Origin: Muribaculaceae bacterium
GTDB taxonomy: Bacteria > Pseudomonadota > Alphaproteobacteria > Rs-D84
Reading direction: 5' to 3'
Length of the DNA stretch: 13,852 bases
Assembly: GCA_023665245.1 (NCBI GenBank)
Contig: JAMPEH010000047.1
Coordinates: 1 to 13,852 of the forward strand
The notes under the pieces were generated by a model. It worked only from the letters and a program-made list of their open reading frames with translations, was not told the DNA's origin and did not search any database. Below, one piece after another: positions 5,788 through 12,128 of this stretch. Position 1 is the first letter of the stretch. The number at the start of each line of letters is the position of its first letter. Position numbers and translations under genes: made by a program.

Positions 5788-6780
5788 ATAAGTTACATAG
5801 TATGCCATATGGAAAAATATAAACGGCAGGAAGTATCACCTGTCGAGGCGGAAAACGAAAGAGACGAAAGCTATCAGGCAAGCAATCCAAATATAGATAG
5901 CAGTCGGACGAAGTACAACTATAACATAATCTATCAGGACAAAAGCTATATCGAGACAATTAATCAGCGACTGTCGCAGTTGGACTTAAAAAGAAAAATC
6001 CGCTCGGACGCTATCTTGATGAACTCATTTGTAGTAACGTCTGACGGAGAGTTTTTCAAGGGTTTGCACCCTTGGGAACAGCAGAACTTTTTCAAAGACT
6101 GTGTAAAGTTCTTCGGGGACAAGTACGGCAAAGAAAATATAATTTCGGCAGTCGTTCACTTGGACGAAACCACACCACATTTGCACTTGAATTTTGTTCC
6201 AATAAACGCTGGACGGTTGAGCAGTAAAAGTCTTTTTGACAGACAGAAGTTGGCGCAGTTACAGACCGAGCTATGGGATCAAGTCGGGAAGAAATACGGT
6301 TTGCAGAGAGGTAAATCAGGAAGTGCAGCAACGCACGTTTCAGCAGCAGAACATAGAGCGAAAAAAATAGTTGAAGAAGCGGAACAACGTAATGCCGAAT
6401 TAAACGAGCAGACTGAAAAGAAAAAAGTCGAACTTGCTAATTTATCGCAGACGGTAGATACTGTTACGGAAGCGACAAACCAACCAATTCCCAAAAAGCA
6501 AAAGGATGTTGAACGGGAGATAGTTGTGCTTCGGACAAAGAACGCTATGCAGGAACAAGATATAAAAATCAGAGGGCGAGACCAAGACGATGTGTTCAAG
6601 CATTGGCAAAGTGAAAAGAAGAGAGCCGACCAAAACGAAACAAGTACGAATACGCTTTTGAATTTACAATAATATGCACCGGAAGAATTAGCCCACGCAC
6701 AGAGAAAAGCTATCGAACGCAAGGCGCAAACAGCAAAAGAAAAGCCCACTTCAAATAGTAATAACTGGTGGGCAAAATAA
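5788..6780 (+). pseudogene. MobV/Pre relaxase, probably decayed
   Basis: MobV relaxases nick oriT and lead single-stranded DNA transfer. The longest open stretch is 5809-6672 (287 aa) and keeps the family core: EKYKRQEV, NPNIDSSRTKYNYNII and the metal-binding VVHLDETTPHLHLNF (His117, His124, His126), then a coiled-coil tail. Three defects are visible. First, the optimal AGGAGG (5775-5780) points to codon 5788, which is ATA; the seven codons from there (ISYIVCH) complete the normal family start, so ATG has probably become ATA. Second, the residue aligned with nucleophile His22 of MobM is Glu. Third, a TAA at 6670-6672 cuts the frame, which then stays open for 35 more codons ending in NNWWAK. 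Reduced function from ATG 5809 is possible. Confidence 0.8.
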
Positions 6781-6822
6781 AACTGAATAAATCTATAAGG
6801 AGGTAATGTTATCGGATAAATT

Positions 6823-7014
6823 ATGTCGAGAAGGAAGAAGAACACTACTGGGATACCCGATTTTGAAATCGATTCCCTTGCAAGAGCATTATTGCCTGCT
6901 ATACAAGCCTACTTTGAAACCGAAGAAGGACAAAGAGAGTTTGCGGCGTGGCAAGCCGAAAGGCAACAAAAACAACTGAATAAAAATCTTAATAAAGAAA
7001 AAGGATCCCGTTAA
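6823..7014 (+). CDS. Small protein downstream of the relaxase, function unknown
   Basis: A 63-aa, highly charged, probably helical protein: a basic start (MSRRKKN), a middle segment IPDFEIDSLARALLPAIQAY, then an acidic stretch and a Gln/Lys-rich tail (QAERQQKQLNKNLNKEKGSR). An AGGAGG site lies about 20 bases before ATG, farther than ideal. A closer ATG at 6804 is in another frame and gives an unlikely protein. A second, broken copy of its C-terminal half occurs at 9580-9694, and many of the differences between the copies are silent or conservative, which supports real coding. The location after the relaxase suggests an accessory mobilization or DNA-binding role, but I cannot assign a function. 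Confidence 0.65.
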   Translation: MSRRKKNTTGIPDFEIDSLARALLPAIQAYFETEEGQREFAAWQAERQQKQLNKNLNKEKGSR

Positions 7015-7180
7015 ATCGTATAGGGATAGCCGTTGAAAAAGACGGAACACGGAAAACCGCCAGAGCGTGCGGCATATAAATGAAAGTTAGATACATAAAC
7101 ACAATGTAAAAAGGTTGTGTCGAATATTATAAACCTAAATAACGGCAAAAGCCGATAGAGCTTACGCTCTATCGGCTTTC
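6899..7180 (+). repeat. Right-end repeat, copy 1
   Basis: About 280 bp recurs in direct orientation at 9580-9863. It holds the 3' half of the 63-aa gene, about 135 bp of non-coding sequence and a terminator hairpin. The most conserved parts are non-coding: 37 identical bases at 7011-7047 (9691-9727 in copy 2) and 35 at 7074-7108 (9755-9789). Confidence 0.9.
7149..7180 (+). terminator. Intrinsic terminator at the element's right end, copy 1
   Basis: A 13-bp stem (7149-7161 with 7166-7178, loop TTAC) overlaps the T-run TTTCTCTT. It should end the relaxase/63-aa transcript before the cargo operon. Confidence 0.75.
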
Positions 7181-7232
7181 TCTTGATATTTAAAATTTTA
7201 AAAAACAATTAAAATTTTAGTTGTTTAATTCT

Positions 7233-7261
7233 TTGACAATAATTGTATATAATAGTATAAT
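7233..7261 (+). promoter_or_regulatory. Consensus promoter of the cargo operon
   Basis: TTGACA (7233-7238), a 17-bp spacer and TATAAT (7256-7261) form a perfect sigma-A consensus. Transcription should start near 7268, about 73 nt before the first cargo gene. So strong a promoter implies active repression. Confidence 0.85.
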
Positions 7262-7288
7262 AAAAAAACGGTAACTTAATTTTATTGT

Positions 7289-7319
7289 TTATGAATAAGC
7301 TAGTATAGCTGGTTCATAA
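7289..7319. promoter_or_regulatory. Inverted repeat in the 5' leader of the cargo operon
   Basis: TTATGAA (7289-7295) and TTCATAA (7313-7319) enclose AGCTA (7298-7302) and TAGCT (7306-7310). The whole 31-bp site is a near-palindrome 28 bp beyond the -10 box and just before the ribosome binding site. It could be an operator for the first cargo protein or an RNA hairpin that limits translation. Confidence 0.6.
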
Positions 7320-7340
7320 TTATTCTAAGGAGAATTAATA

Positions 7341-7799
7341 ATGTGTAACATACTAGCTTCTATTTATTCGTCAGTGTATGGCGAAAATTTTGATTATTCT
7401 AAATTAAGTGATCGCATAAAGCTACAGAAAGCAGTTTATTTATTAGAGAATATGGGAATTACGGTGGGAGATTATAGCTTTACTCTTAAACAATATGGAC
7501 CATATTCTTTAGCTTTGGATTGTGATGCGCAAAAGAATTCTAAAAATATTGAAATACGTTTTAGTAAAACAGCAGAGCAAGGATTTAAAAAAATTAAAGA
7601 ATATATAAATGAACGCGAAATTTATGATTTAGTAAAATGGATGGAATGTATTACAACATTGCATTATTTGAAAACTGTTTATAGAATAAACGACAGCGAG
7701 CTAAATAATAGATTAGTTGGTATTAAACCTCATTTATCAAACAAAGATGCAAATATTAAGGCATTAAAAATCGTAAATAGCATGACCATTGCAATTTAA
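7341..7799 (+). CDS. YwgA/Panacea-like protein, probable partner or antitoxin
   Basis: A 152-aa cytosolic protein whose start is fixed by AAGGAG 8 bases before ATG. Residues 20-65 read LSDRIKLQKAVYLLENMGI then FTLKQYGPYSLALDCD. The 'KLQK-YLL ... YGPYS-L--D' pattern is that of the YwgA family and the related SocA/DUF4065 (Panacea) antitoxin fold. The rest is helical (about 75-152). As I recall, Bacillus subtilis ywgA lies next to ywfO, an HD-domain dNTPase gene, and here too an HD dNTPase gene follows after only 11 bp. It may bind and restrain, or activate, the HD enzyme and may bind the inverted repeat in the leader. The AT-rich base use differs from the relaxase before it, suggesting separate acquisition. 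The family is fairly sure; the role is inference. Confidence 0.7.
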   Translation: MCNILASIYSSVYGENFDYSKLSDRIKLQKAVYLLENMGITVGDYSFTLKQYGPYSLALDCDAQKNSKNIEIRFSKTAEQGFKKIKEYINEREIYDLVKWMECITTLHYLKTVYRINDSELNNRLVGIKPHLSNKDANIKALKIVNSMTIAI

Positions 7800-7810
7800 A
7801 CGGCATTAAA

Positions 7811-9295
7811 ATGAGCAAAAGAAAATATAAAATAGAATTTATCGATAGGGTTATTGATCCTGTACATGGGTTTATTGATATAACTCAAGTTGAAAAAGAA
7901 ATTATAAATCTTCCTATATTTAAAAGATTGCAAAGTTTAAAGCAATTAAGTCTTACAAACTGGGTGTTCCCTGGAGCAGAGCATACTCGTTATATGCATT
8001 CTTTGGGAGTAATGCATATTGCTGATTTGATGGCAATGAATTTACGCAATTTGAAAGGGGAATTGAAATTTGACGATAGTAGCAGGCAATTACTTAGGCT
8101 TGCTGGGTTATTACACGATATAGGTCATTATCCTTTATCACATGTTACTGAATATGTTTATAATGGCAACATAAAGCAAGATTTTGAAAAAATATCTGAA
8201 TATAATGAGAATCTGAGAAAATCTATAGAAGATGAGTTTTCGGAAACTTCAAGTGGTAGCACCGACTATATGAAAAGTAGGTATTCTAAACCTATGCATC
8301 ATGAGACAATTGGCACAAAGGTAATTGAGAGCGACGAAAATATAATAAGAATTATCAAAAAATACTGTCCTTTTATAGATATAGACGATATTAAAGATAT
8401 AATAGTAGGATGTGTAGAACGTAATCCCGAAATATCTTCTATGGTTCAATTGATGCATTCGGAATTAGATGCGGATGGAATAGATTATATTATGAGGGAT
8501 GCAACATTTTCAGGCACTAGTTACGGTGGTTTTGAGCTGGGGTTATTGTTGAGAAATTTAGTTGTAACTACATATAATGGAGTCGATGTTGTTGGAATTA
8601 AACCAAAAGGTATATCCGTAGTAGATCAGTATCTTATTAGTAAGTATTTTTCATATACACAAGTAATATTAAACAAGCATGTAGCAATATTTGATACAAT
8701 GGCAGAAATGTTTTCTAAAAGTTTAATTACTTTGAATAAATCTATTTATCCTAATGCTACTGATTTACTACAATATATTAAGAACCATAATACAAACGAC
8801 GAATATTTGAAGTTTACGGATAGAGCGTTTTGGTCTCAATTAGATGGTTTAGAAAATAAAGACTTACATAATTTTGTTCCTAAGCATATTGAAGCTATTC
8901 ATGAAAAACTGCGTCATTATCAAGAATTTGATATGATCAAAGAAACGGAGTTTATTATAACTTCAAATGATTTTAAGCATGTTTATGAAACTTTAAAGTC
9001 ATCGCCTATTTTTACCAAGCTAACTTCGCAAAATAATGATAGCATAGTTCTTTTTGGTAAAAAAGGATTTACAAGTGAAATGCCGGAAGATAGATTCAAG
9101 GCAATTTTAAGTAACATTGATAATAATTTAAATGATGATAAATTTTCTAAATTTAATTTATCGCGATTGCAAGAAGGTGTTGCAGTTATTGAATCTGATG
9201 GTTCAATAAGATTGCTGGTGGATGATGCTCGTTCAATAATGAGTCATTTATATGATACTAATACTTATATTTTAAGAGAATACAAGGTTGGTTGA
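7811..9295 (+). CDS. HD-domain dNTP triphosphohydrolase, SAMHD1/YwfO type
   Basis: This 494-aa cytosolic enzyme probably removes triphosphate from dNTPs and so lowers the DNA precursor pool. The N-terminal DPVHGFIDI and FKRLQSLKQLS are followed by the HD set: His63 (MHSLGV), His102-Asp103 (LLHDIGHYPLSH, with His106 and His111), His163/164 (HHETIG) and Asp222 (LDADGIDYIMRD). These match SAMHD1 His167, His206, Asp207 and Asp311, so the metal site looks intact. The family also holds B. subtilis YwfO and E. faecalis EF1143. Residues about 330-494 form a less conserved C-terminal part. The start follows the upstream stop by 11 bp without a clear ribosome binding site, so translation is probably coupled to the upstream gene. 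A defence role by nucleotide depletion is inference; a housekeeping dNTPase copy is the alternative. Confidence 0.87.
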   Translation: MSKRKYKIEFIDRVIDPVHGFIDITQVEKEIINLPIFKRLQSLKQLSLTNWVFPGAEHTRYMHSLGVMHIADLMAMNLRNLKGELKFDDSSRQLLRLAGLLHDIGHYPLSHVTEYVYNGNIKQDFEKISEYNENLRKSIEDEFSETSSGSTDYMKSRYSKPMHHETIGTKVIESDENIIRIIKKYCPFIDIDDIKDIIVGCVERNPEISSMVQLMHSELDADGIDYIMRDATFSGTSYGGFELGLLLRNLVVTTYNGVDVVGIKPKGISVVDQYLISKYFSYTQVILNKHVAIFDTMAEMFSKSLITLNKSIYPNATDLLQYIKNHNTNDEYLKFTDRAFWSQLDGLENKDLHNFVPKHIEAIHEKLRHYQEFDMIKETEFIITSNDFKHVYETLKSSPIFTKLTSQNNDSIVLFGKKGFTSEMPEDRFKAILSNIDNNLNDDKFSKFNLSRLQEGVAVIESDGSIRLLVDDARSIMSHLYDTNTYILREYKVG

Positions 9296-9423
9296 TTTTA
9301 TGAGTCATATGTATTAGTATTGTAAATGCTTGTTTGTTTAGATGAATCTAGATGAAGCGTTATCCATGACGTATTAATTAGATAACTATGTAGATAGTTA
9401 TTTTATCCTATTGGTGATATATC

Positions 9424-9455
9424 AAAGGCAGGACTTAAATTAAAGTCCTGCCTTT
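9424..9455. terminator. Terminator-like hairpin after the cargo operon
   Basis: A perfect 13-bp stem (AAAGGCAGGACTT with its inverse, 9424-9436 and 9443-9455) has a 6-base loop. The T-run is only TTT, so termination may be partial. It lies 128 bp after the HD gene. I see no gene in 9296-9508. Confidence 0.7.
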
Positions 9456-9579
9456 ATGCGTCCGTCATATGCAGATGATTATAGGAAAAGCATAATGATG
9501 TATATTGTTTGCGCCTTTTGGAGATTTGGAAATTTAAACGAACATATTTTTTAGTTTTGTGGTTGGACAAAATAAACCA

Positions 9580-9694
9580 CTACACAAGCCTATTTGAAAT
9601 CGAAGAAGGGCAGAGAGAAATTGCAGCGTGGCAAGCCGAAAAGCAACAACGACAACTGAATATAAAACTTAATAAGAAAGAAGAATCCCATTAA
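9580..9694 (+). pseudogene. Truncated, frameshifted copy of the 63-aa gene
   Basis: The C-terminal half of the 6823-7014 protein recurs here (EEGQREIAAWQAEKQQRQLN and onward), but the first 26 residues are missing. One base is lost near 9592 (CCTATTTG against CCTACTTTG), so the join to upstream sequence is out of the old frame. An open frame back to a TTG at 9509 exists but has no homology before 9580 and no clear ribosome binding site. Confidence 0.75.
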
Positions 9695-9829
9695 ATCGTA
9701 TAGGGATAGCCGTTGAAAAAGACGGAATAAGGAAAACCGCCGAAGTGGAGCGGTATATAAATGAAAGTTAGATACATAAACACAATGTAGAAAGGTTGCG
9801 CCGAATATCATAAACCTAAACAACGGTAG

Positions 9830-9863
9830 CCGCCGATAGAGTAAACACTCTATCGGCGGTTTT
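9830..9863 (+). terminator. Intrinsic terminator at the right end, copy 2
   Basis: A perfect 12-bp stem (9830-9841 with 9848-9859, loop TAAACA) is followed by TTTT. It is the counterpart of the hairpin at 7149-7180, with the loop changed and two extra G-C pairs at the base. Confidence 0.8.
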
Positions 9864-9900
9864 GTTATGCGATTAAGAAAAAAAACTATTAAGTATAAGT

Positions 9901-9918
9901 CGGTTGACCAATCAACCG
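9901..9918. promoter_or_regulatory. MarR operator O1
   Basis: CGGTTGA and TCAACCG are perfect inverted arms around CCAA, 7 bp upstream of the -35 box. The same motif recurs at 9961-9976, which makes autoregulation by the MarR protein likely. Confidence 0.7.
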
Positions 9919-9925
9919 AAAACTA

Positions 9926-9954
9926 TTGACAACAGCAAAATAAATATCTATAAT
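9926..9954 (+). promoter_or_regulatory. Consensus promoter of the MarR-DegV-HAD operon
   Basis: TTGACA (9926-9931), 17 bp and TATAAT (9949-9954) match consensus exactly. The predicted start (about 9961) falls on operator O2. Confidence 0.88.
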
Positions 9955-9960
9955 AAAAAT

Positions 9961-9976
9961 GGTTGACCAGTCAACC
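9961..9976. promoter_or_regulatory. MarR operator O2 at the transcription start
   Basis: GGTTGAC and GTCAACC are perfect inverted arms around CA. Its centre lies 59 bp from that of O1, so the two sites flank the promoter. An ATG at 9959 lies just before this site and should not be taken as the gene start. Confidence 0.75.
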
Positions 9977-9988
9977 GTAAGGAGCATT

Positions 9989-10438
9989 ATGGAAGATATC
10001 TATACAAAATTTACCGGATCTATTTTAAAGCTGAATAGACTCGTTCAAAAAATCAAGAATTATGAAATCAGTAAGCACGGGTTAAAACCTATTCACGTTT
10101 CATGCGGTTATTACTTGAACAAAAATCCGCAAGGACTTACGGCAAAAGAGCTTGGCGAACTATCGCTTGAAGATAAGGCGGCTATTTCACGCTCTCTTAA
10201 ATTTCTGCAAGAAAAAGGATATGTTAAATACGCTCCTTATGGACACAATGAAATTGTGCAACTGACGGACGAAGGCAAAAAACTTGCCGATTATATTTGT
10301 GAAAGAGTAAACCTTGCCGTTAATGCTTGCAGTGTCAGTTTAACAGACGACGAGCGCAGTTTTTTGTATAAATCTCTATCTGATGTAGCAGACAATTTAA
10401 CGAATTACTACAAAAATTTAATTAAAGACGAGGACTAA
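9989..10438 (+). CDS. MarR-family winged-helix regulator
   Basis: A 149-aa dimeric DNA-binding protein. The start is ATG 9989, preceded by AAGGAG; the in-frame ATG at 9959 would encode ten residues out of the operator and has no ribosome binding site. Helices at residues 1-30 and 110-149 should form the dimer interface. The winged helix spans about 32-98, with recognition region LTAKELGELSLEDKAAISRS and LKFLQEKGYVKY, then a wing YGHNEIVQLTDEGK. Two matching palindromes around the promoter indicate that it represses its own operon. DegV follows after 4 bp. The partner gene suggests a lipid or fatty-acid signal (compare FabT, a MarR protein), but the ligand is not shown by the sequence. Confidence 0.92.
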   Translation: MEDIYTKFTGSILKLNRLVQKIKNYEISKHGLKPIHVSCGYYLNKNPQGLTAKELGELSLEDKAAISRSLKFLQEKGYVKYAPYGHNEIVQLTDEGKKLADYICERVNLAVNACSVSLTDDERSFLYKSLSDVADNLTNYYKNLIKDED

Positions 10439-10442
10439 ACTT

Positions 10443-11327
10443 ATGAGCAAAATTCAAACTATGACGGACTCTGCAAGCGATATTTCAGTTGAAGATGAAA
10501 AGAAATATTCTATTCCTATAATACCGTTTCTTATTTCATTCGGTGTTAAATCATATCGTAGCCGTGTGGAATTAAGCAACAGTCAATTCTTCGAGCAAAT
10601 GGCGCAATATGACGGCATACCTACGACGTCGCAAGTTAATGCTTTTGAGTTTGTAGAAATATATCTTGAACAAGCGAAAGCTGGAATAACAGATTTGATT
10701 TTGGTGCTTATAAATTCTCACGGTTCTTCTACTTATAGTAATTCGTTGCAAGCAAAAACAATGTTCTATAATGAATACCCCGAATATAAAGATACTTTTC
10801 ATATTTACAGTTTTGACGGTATGGGTTATAACGCAATATACGGTGTTCCCGTAGTTCAAGCAACGCAAATGCGTGATAATGGTGCTACCGTTGAAGAAAT
10901 ATTGAAATTTTTGGAAGATATATTGCCCAAACGACAGATTTTTTTCGGCATTTACGACTTGAAATACGCCGCTAAATCAGGCAGAATACCGACTGCGGCG
11001 GCATTCTTCGGTCAGAAGCTAAACATAAAACCCATTATGCGAATATTCGATAATGAAATTACTACCGCAGCAAAGTGTATAGGTGAGAAAAAACTAATCA
11101 AAAAAATTGTGGAAATGACAGTTGCGGAAATCGAACCGAACACGCCTTATGAATTGATTTATGCAAATGATAAAAGCTGTTTGGAAGAATTGCGTGGGCT
11201 TATAGTTCCGTGTTTAGGCTATGAGCCTACTGCTATTTATCAAACGGGTGCGGCAGTTGGCGCTAATGCAGGACCGAAAGTTGCTGGCGTATCTTTTATA
11301 AAAAAGGCATCTATAAATAAGGAGTAA
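10443..11327 (+). CDS. DegV-family protein (fatty-acid binding, FakB-like)
   Basis: This 294-aa protein covers the whole DegV family length. The N-terminal domain opens TDSASDIS and contains IPTTSQVNAFEF (about 57-68) and NSHGSSTYSNSLQAK (about 89-103), the segments that hold the carboxylate of a bound fatty acid in this family. The second domain carries LKYAAKSGRIPTAAAFFGQKLNIKPIM (about 173-199). FakB members present fatty acids to the kinase FakA; whether this one does so is unknown, and no fakA gene is in the window. It is cytosolic. It sits 4 bp after the MarR gene with GAGG inside the MarR end as its likely ribosome binding site, and 5 bp before the HAD gene, so the three form one operon. 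Confidence 0.92.
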   Translation: MSKIQTMTDSASDISVEDEKKYSIPIIPFLISFGVKSYRSRVELSNSQFFEQMAQYDGIPTTSQVNAFEFVEIYLEQAKAGITDLILVLINSHGSSTYSNSLQAKTMFYNEYPEYKDTFHIYSFDGMGYNAIYGVPVVQATQMRDNGATVEEILKFLEDILPKRQIFFGIYDLKYAAKSGRIPTAAAFFGQKLNIKPIMRIFDNEITTAAKCIGEKKLIKKIVEMTVAEIEPNTPYELIYANDKSCLEELRGLIVPCLGYEPTAIYQTGAAVGANAGPKVAGVSFIKKASINKE

Positions 11328-11332
11328 ATATT

Positions 11333-11998
11333 ATGTTAAAGACTGTTTTTATTGATTATACAGGCACTACCGTTATGGAAAGCGGTAAAGATATGGAACC
11401 TGTTATTAAGCGAATTTGTCAAAACAGCGTTCTTCATAGTCCAAAAGAAATGTTGCCTGTATGGTTGAGCTTAATAAAAAAGTATGAGAAAGAATACGGT
11501 TATGGGGACGCATATCTTACAAGTGAAGAAGTGCTTTTCAAAGCCCTTAACACGCTTGTAAGCGACTATTCTTTAAATGATAATATAAACGAATTACATA
11601 GTATGATTACGAAATATTGGGCAACTGCACCGATTTTTCCAGACGTAAAAGAATTTTTTGATAAATGTCCTTTGCCGATATATTTGATAACAAATAATAG
11701 TGAACTTTGCGTAAACTCTGCTATGCAATTAAACGGCTTACACCCGACGGGAATAGTCAGTGCCGACTTGGTAAGAGCATTTAAACCGCAGAAAGCCTTA
11801 TTTGAAAAGGCTTTGGAAATTGCAGGCTGTAAACCCGAAGAAGCTGTACATATAGGCGACTCGTACGTTTCCGACGTGTTGGGCGCACGTTCGGCTGGAA
11901 TAATTCCTATACTGTTACAGCGAAGCGGGGAGCAAAAATATGAAGAAGATTTGTTTATAGCCAACAGTTTGAAAGATGTATTAAATTACCTAAGTTAA
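11333..11998 (+). CDS. HAD-superfamily hydrolase
   Basis: A 221-aa haloacid-dehalogenase-like hydrolase, probably a small-molecule phosphatase. Motif I is FIDYTGTTV (nucleophile Asp8), motif II LITNNS (about 118-123), motif III Lys in AFKPQKALFEKA (about 144-155) and motif IV VHIGDSYVSDVLGARSAG (about 169-186). A helical cap lies between motifs I and II (residues about 15-95). The second motif I position, Asp in most phosphatases, is Thr10; this occurs in parts of the family such as P-type ATPases and could change the chemistry or substrate. AAGGAG lies 7-8 bases before ATG. It is the last gene of the MarR operon. The substrate is unknown. Confidence 0.88.
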   Translation: MLKTVFIDYTGTTVMESGKDMEPVIKRICQNSVLHSPKEMLPVWLSLIKKYEKEYGYGDAYLTSEEVLFKALNTLVSDYSLNDNINELHSMITKYWATAPIFPDVKEFFDKCPLPIYLITNNSELCVNSAMQLNGLHPTGIVSADLVRAFKPQKALFEKALEIAGCKPEEAVHIGDSYVSDVLGARSAGIIPILLQRSGEQKYEEDLFIANSLKDVLNYLS

Positions 11999-12040
11999 TC
12001 ATCTCGCTCGTCTATGAATAACTTGTTCATTCAGTATAAT

Positions 12041-12068
12041 AAAATGCACGACATATGTCGTGCATTTT
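12041..12068. terminator. Perfect 28-bp palindrome, bidirectional terminator
   Basis: AAAATGCACGACAT is followed at once by its exact inverse. With A and T runs on the two sides it can terminate both the rightward HAD transcript and the leftward recombinase transcript. A protein-binding site is an alternative reading. Confidence 0.75.
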
Positions 12069-12128
12069 AAAATTAACATAATAGAAAATTTTTTTCATAG
12101 CATTACAGTAAACAACCGTTTTTGTGTT

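Larger units (their letters stand above)
1926..7195. mobile_element. Integrative mobilizable element (XRE, unknown protein, serine recombinase, oriT, MobV relaxase)
   Basis: A compact module has a large serine recombinase at one end, a divergent control region, an oriT-like hairpin and a MobV/Pre relaxase. This is the set of parts seen in mobilizable clostridial elements such as Tn4451, which pairs TnpX with a Mob/Pre protein. It has no conjugation (type IV secretion) genes, so transfer would need a helper. The left boundary is placed next to the recombinase 3' end, as is usual for this family. The right boundary is placed after the terminator of the first right-end repeat, where the 10-mer ATATTTAAAA of the left end recurs. 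If the cargo operon belongs to the element, the right end is instead near 9863. Boundaries are inference. Confidence 0.6.
9580..9863 (+). repeat. Right-end repeat, copy 2
   Basis: Diverged direct repeat of 6899-7180 lying after the cargo operon. Homology starts abruptly at CTACACAAGCC and ends in a terminator of the same type. The two copies bracket the cargo pair, which suggests two elements side by side, or cargo captured between two right ends. Confidence 0.88.

Noticed and set aside
6279..6845. 188-codon minus-strand ORF opposite the relaxase
   Set aside because: It is Cys/Phe/Ser-rich, has no ribosome binding site and mirrors the relaxase coding frame.
9509..9694. 61-aa open frame starting at TTG
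   Set aside because: Only the part after 9580 has homology, and it is a frameshifted fragment. No ribosome binding site supports the TTG start.
11566..11964. 132-codon minus-strand ORF opposite the HAD gene
   Set aside because: It is the antisense shadow of a well-supported HAD gene with clear motifs.
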